Notes under the pieces: model-generated
Databases searched by the model: none
What the model saw: the letters and a program-made list of their open reading frames with translations, nothing else
What the model was told of the DNA's origin: nothing
Shown: positions 4,899 through 5,323 of the stretch, piece by piece
Position numbering within the stretch: the first letter of the stretch is position 1
How the letters are laid out: each line of letters starts with the position of its first letter
Translations under genes and position numbers: made by a program
Assembly (NCBI GenBank): GCA_945872035.1
Contig: CAMBYA010000190.1
Coordinates: forward strand, 1-5,323
DNA: 5,323 nt
Reading direction: 5' to 3'
Source of the DNA: Rhizobium sp. Q54
GTDB lineage: Bacteria > Pseudomonadota > Alphaproteobacteria > SMXS01

Positions 4899-5323
4899 AT
4901 GACGGACGCCGCCCTGCATATCCATCCCACGGGCCACGACCATGCCGCCTGCGTGGACGAGGCGCTGGAAACCGCCGAGACGCTGTGCGTCGAGCGCGGC
5001 GCCCGGCTGACGCCGCTGCGCCGGCGTGTGCTCGAGCTGGTCTGGTCGTCGCACCGTCCGGTCGGCGCCTATGACATCCTCGGCAAGCTGGACGACGGGG
5101 CGCGCAAGCCTGCGCCGCCCACGGTCTACCGCGCGCTCGACTTCCTGATCGAGCACGGCCTTGTCCACCGCATCGAGAGCATGAATGCATATCTGGGATG
5201 CAATCATCCGGAGCAATCCCACACCGGACAGTTCCTGATCTGCCGGGAATGCGGGAATGTTACGGAGATGGACGACGACGACGTGCGCCAGACCCTGCGC
5301 CGGAGAGCCGCCGAAAAGGGCTT
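4899..5323 (+). CDS. zur: Fur-family zinc uptake regulator Zur, C-terminus cut off
   Basis: The first 141 codons are present; the gene leaves the right edge, missing perhaps 20-40 residues. It is a cytoplasmic dimeric repressor that binds DNA when loaded with zinc. The winged helix spans about 36-95: RLTPLRRRVLELVW (36-49), then PPTVYRALDFLIEHGLVHRI (73-92), the recognition region, which is Zur-like rather than Fur-like and close to E. coli Zur as I recall it. The structural zinc site starts with C115-x2-C118 (ICRECGNVTEM); its second cysteine pair would lie beyond the window. Regulatory-site candidates are H90, C101, H108 and E123, which align with the E. coli Zur ligands apart from a one-residue shorter C-to-H spacing. 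The N-terminus has extra histidines (HIHPTGHDH at 7-15), which could bind zinc. It is divergent from hisI across a candidate operator. Its targets, usually znuABC and related genes, are not in the window. Confidence 0.9.
   Translation, partial: MTDAALHIHPTGHDHAACVDEALETAETLCVERGARLTPLRRRVLELVWSSHRPVGAYDILGKLDDGARKPAPPTVYRALDFLIEHGLVHRIESMNAYLGCNHPEQSHTGQFLICRECGNVTEMDDDDVRQTLRRRAAEKG

Noticed and set aside
4816..5190. N-terminal extension of the hisI frame into the zur region
   Set aside because: It is Arg/Ala/Pro-rich shadow sequence antisense to zur; HisI proteins start near the chosen ATG.

Overview
The window is GC-rich DNA (roughly 60-65% G+C by eye) from what looks like an alphaproteobacterium. 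The best clues are the Zur-type Fur protein with a His-rich N-terminus at the right edge, an E. coli-like ModB/ModC pair, a stand-alone hisI, and two small secreted proteins with biased composition. The genus cannot be determined. There are seven genes. Six read on the minus strand and one (zur) on the plus strand. Two are cut by the window edges: the formylglycine-generating-enzyme-like gene on the left and zur on the right. I see no tRNA, rRNA, CRISPR array, insertion sequence or prophage gene, and no gene-free stretch longer than about 185 bases.

Right part (about 2608-5323): zur (plus) and hisI (minus) diverge from an 89-base AT-rich gap. This gap holds a near-perfect 15-bp dyad that is a good candidate Zur operator. 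hisI is followed after 31 bases by modB, and modB overlaps modC by 4 bases (ATGA). hisI-modB-modC may therefore be one transcription unit. No modA lies between hisI and modB or just after modC, so the periplasmic molybdate-binding protein must be encoded elsewhere.

Middle part (about 1012-2482): two minus-strand genes encode exported proteins without a named function. One is a 290-residue protein rich in Arg, Tyr, Asn, Gly, Asp and Trp, with internal repeats. The other is a 137-residue protein with a His/Gly-rich segment, a Gly/Ala-rich hydrophobic stretch and a Pro/Tyr-rich segment. Their bulk sequences look unrelated, yet both end in the same exactly spaced module: C-x2-V-x-R-x5-G-x9-C-Y-x3-G-x-A-Y-I-V-x5-P. 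A strong intrinsic terminator separates the two genes. This shared module is the most interesting under-described feature here.

Left part (1-1011): a PaaI-type hotdog thioesterase with a TTG start and a plausible sigma-70 promoter is followed by the N-terminal 132 residues of a membrane-anchored FGE/SUMF1-like protein with a GTG start.

Functionally the window looks like chromosomal housekeeping and metal-homeostasis DNA (zinc sensing, molybdate uptake, histidine synthesis) next to a small cluster of envelope proteins.
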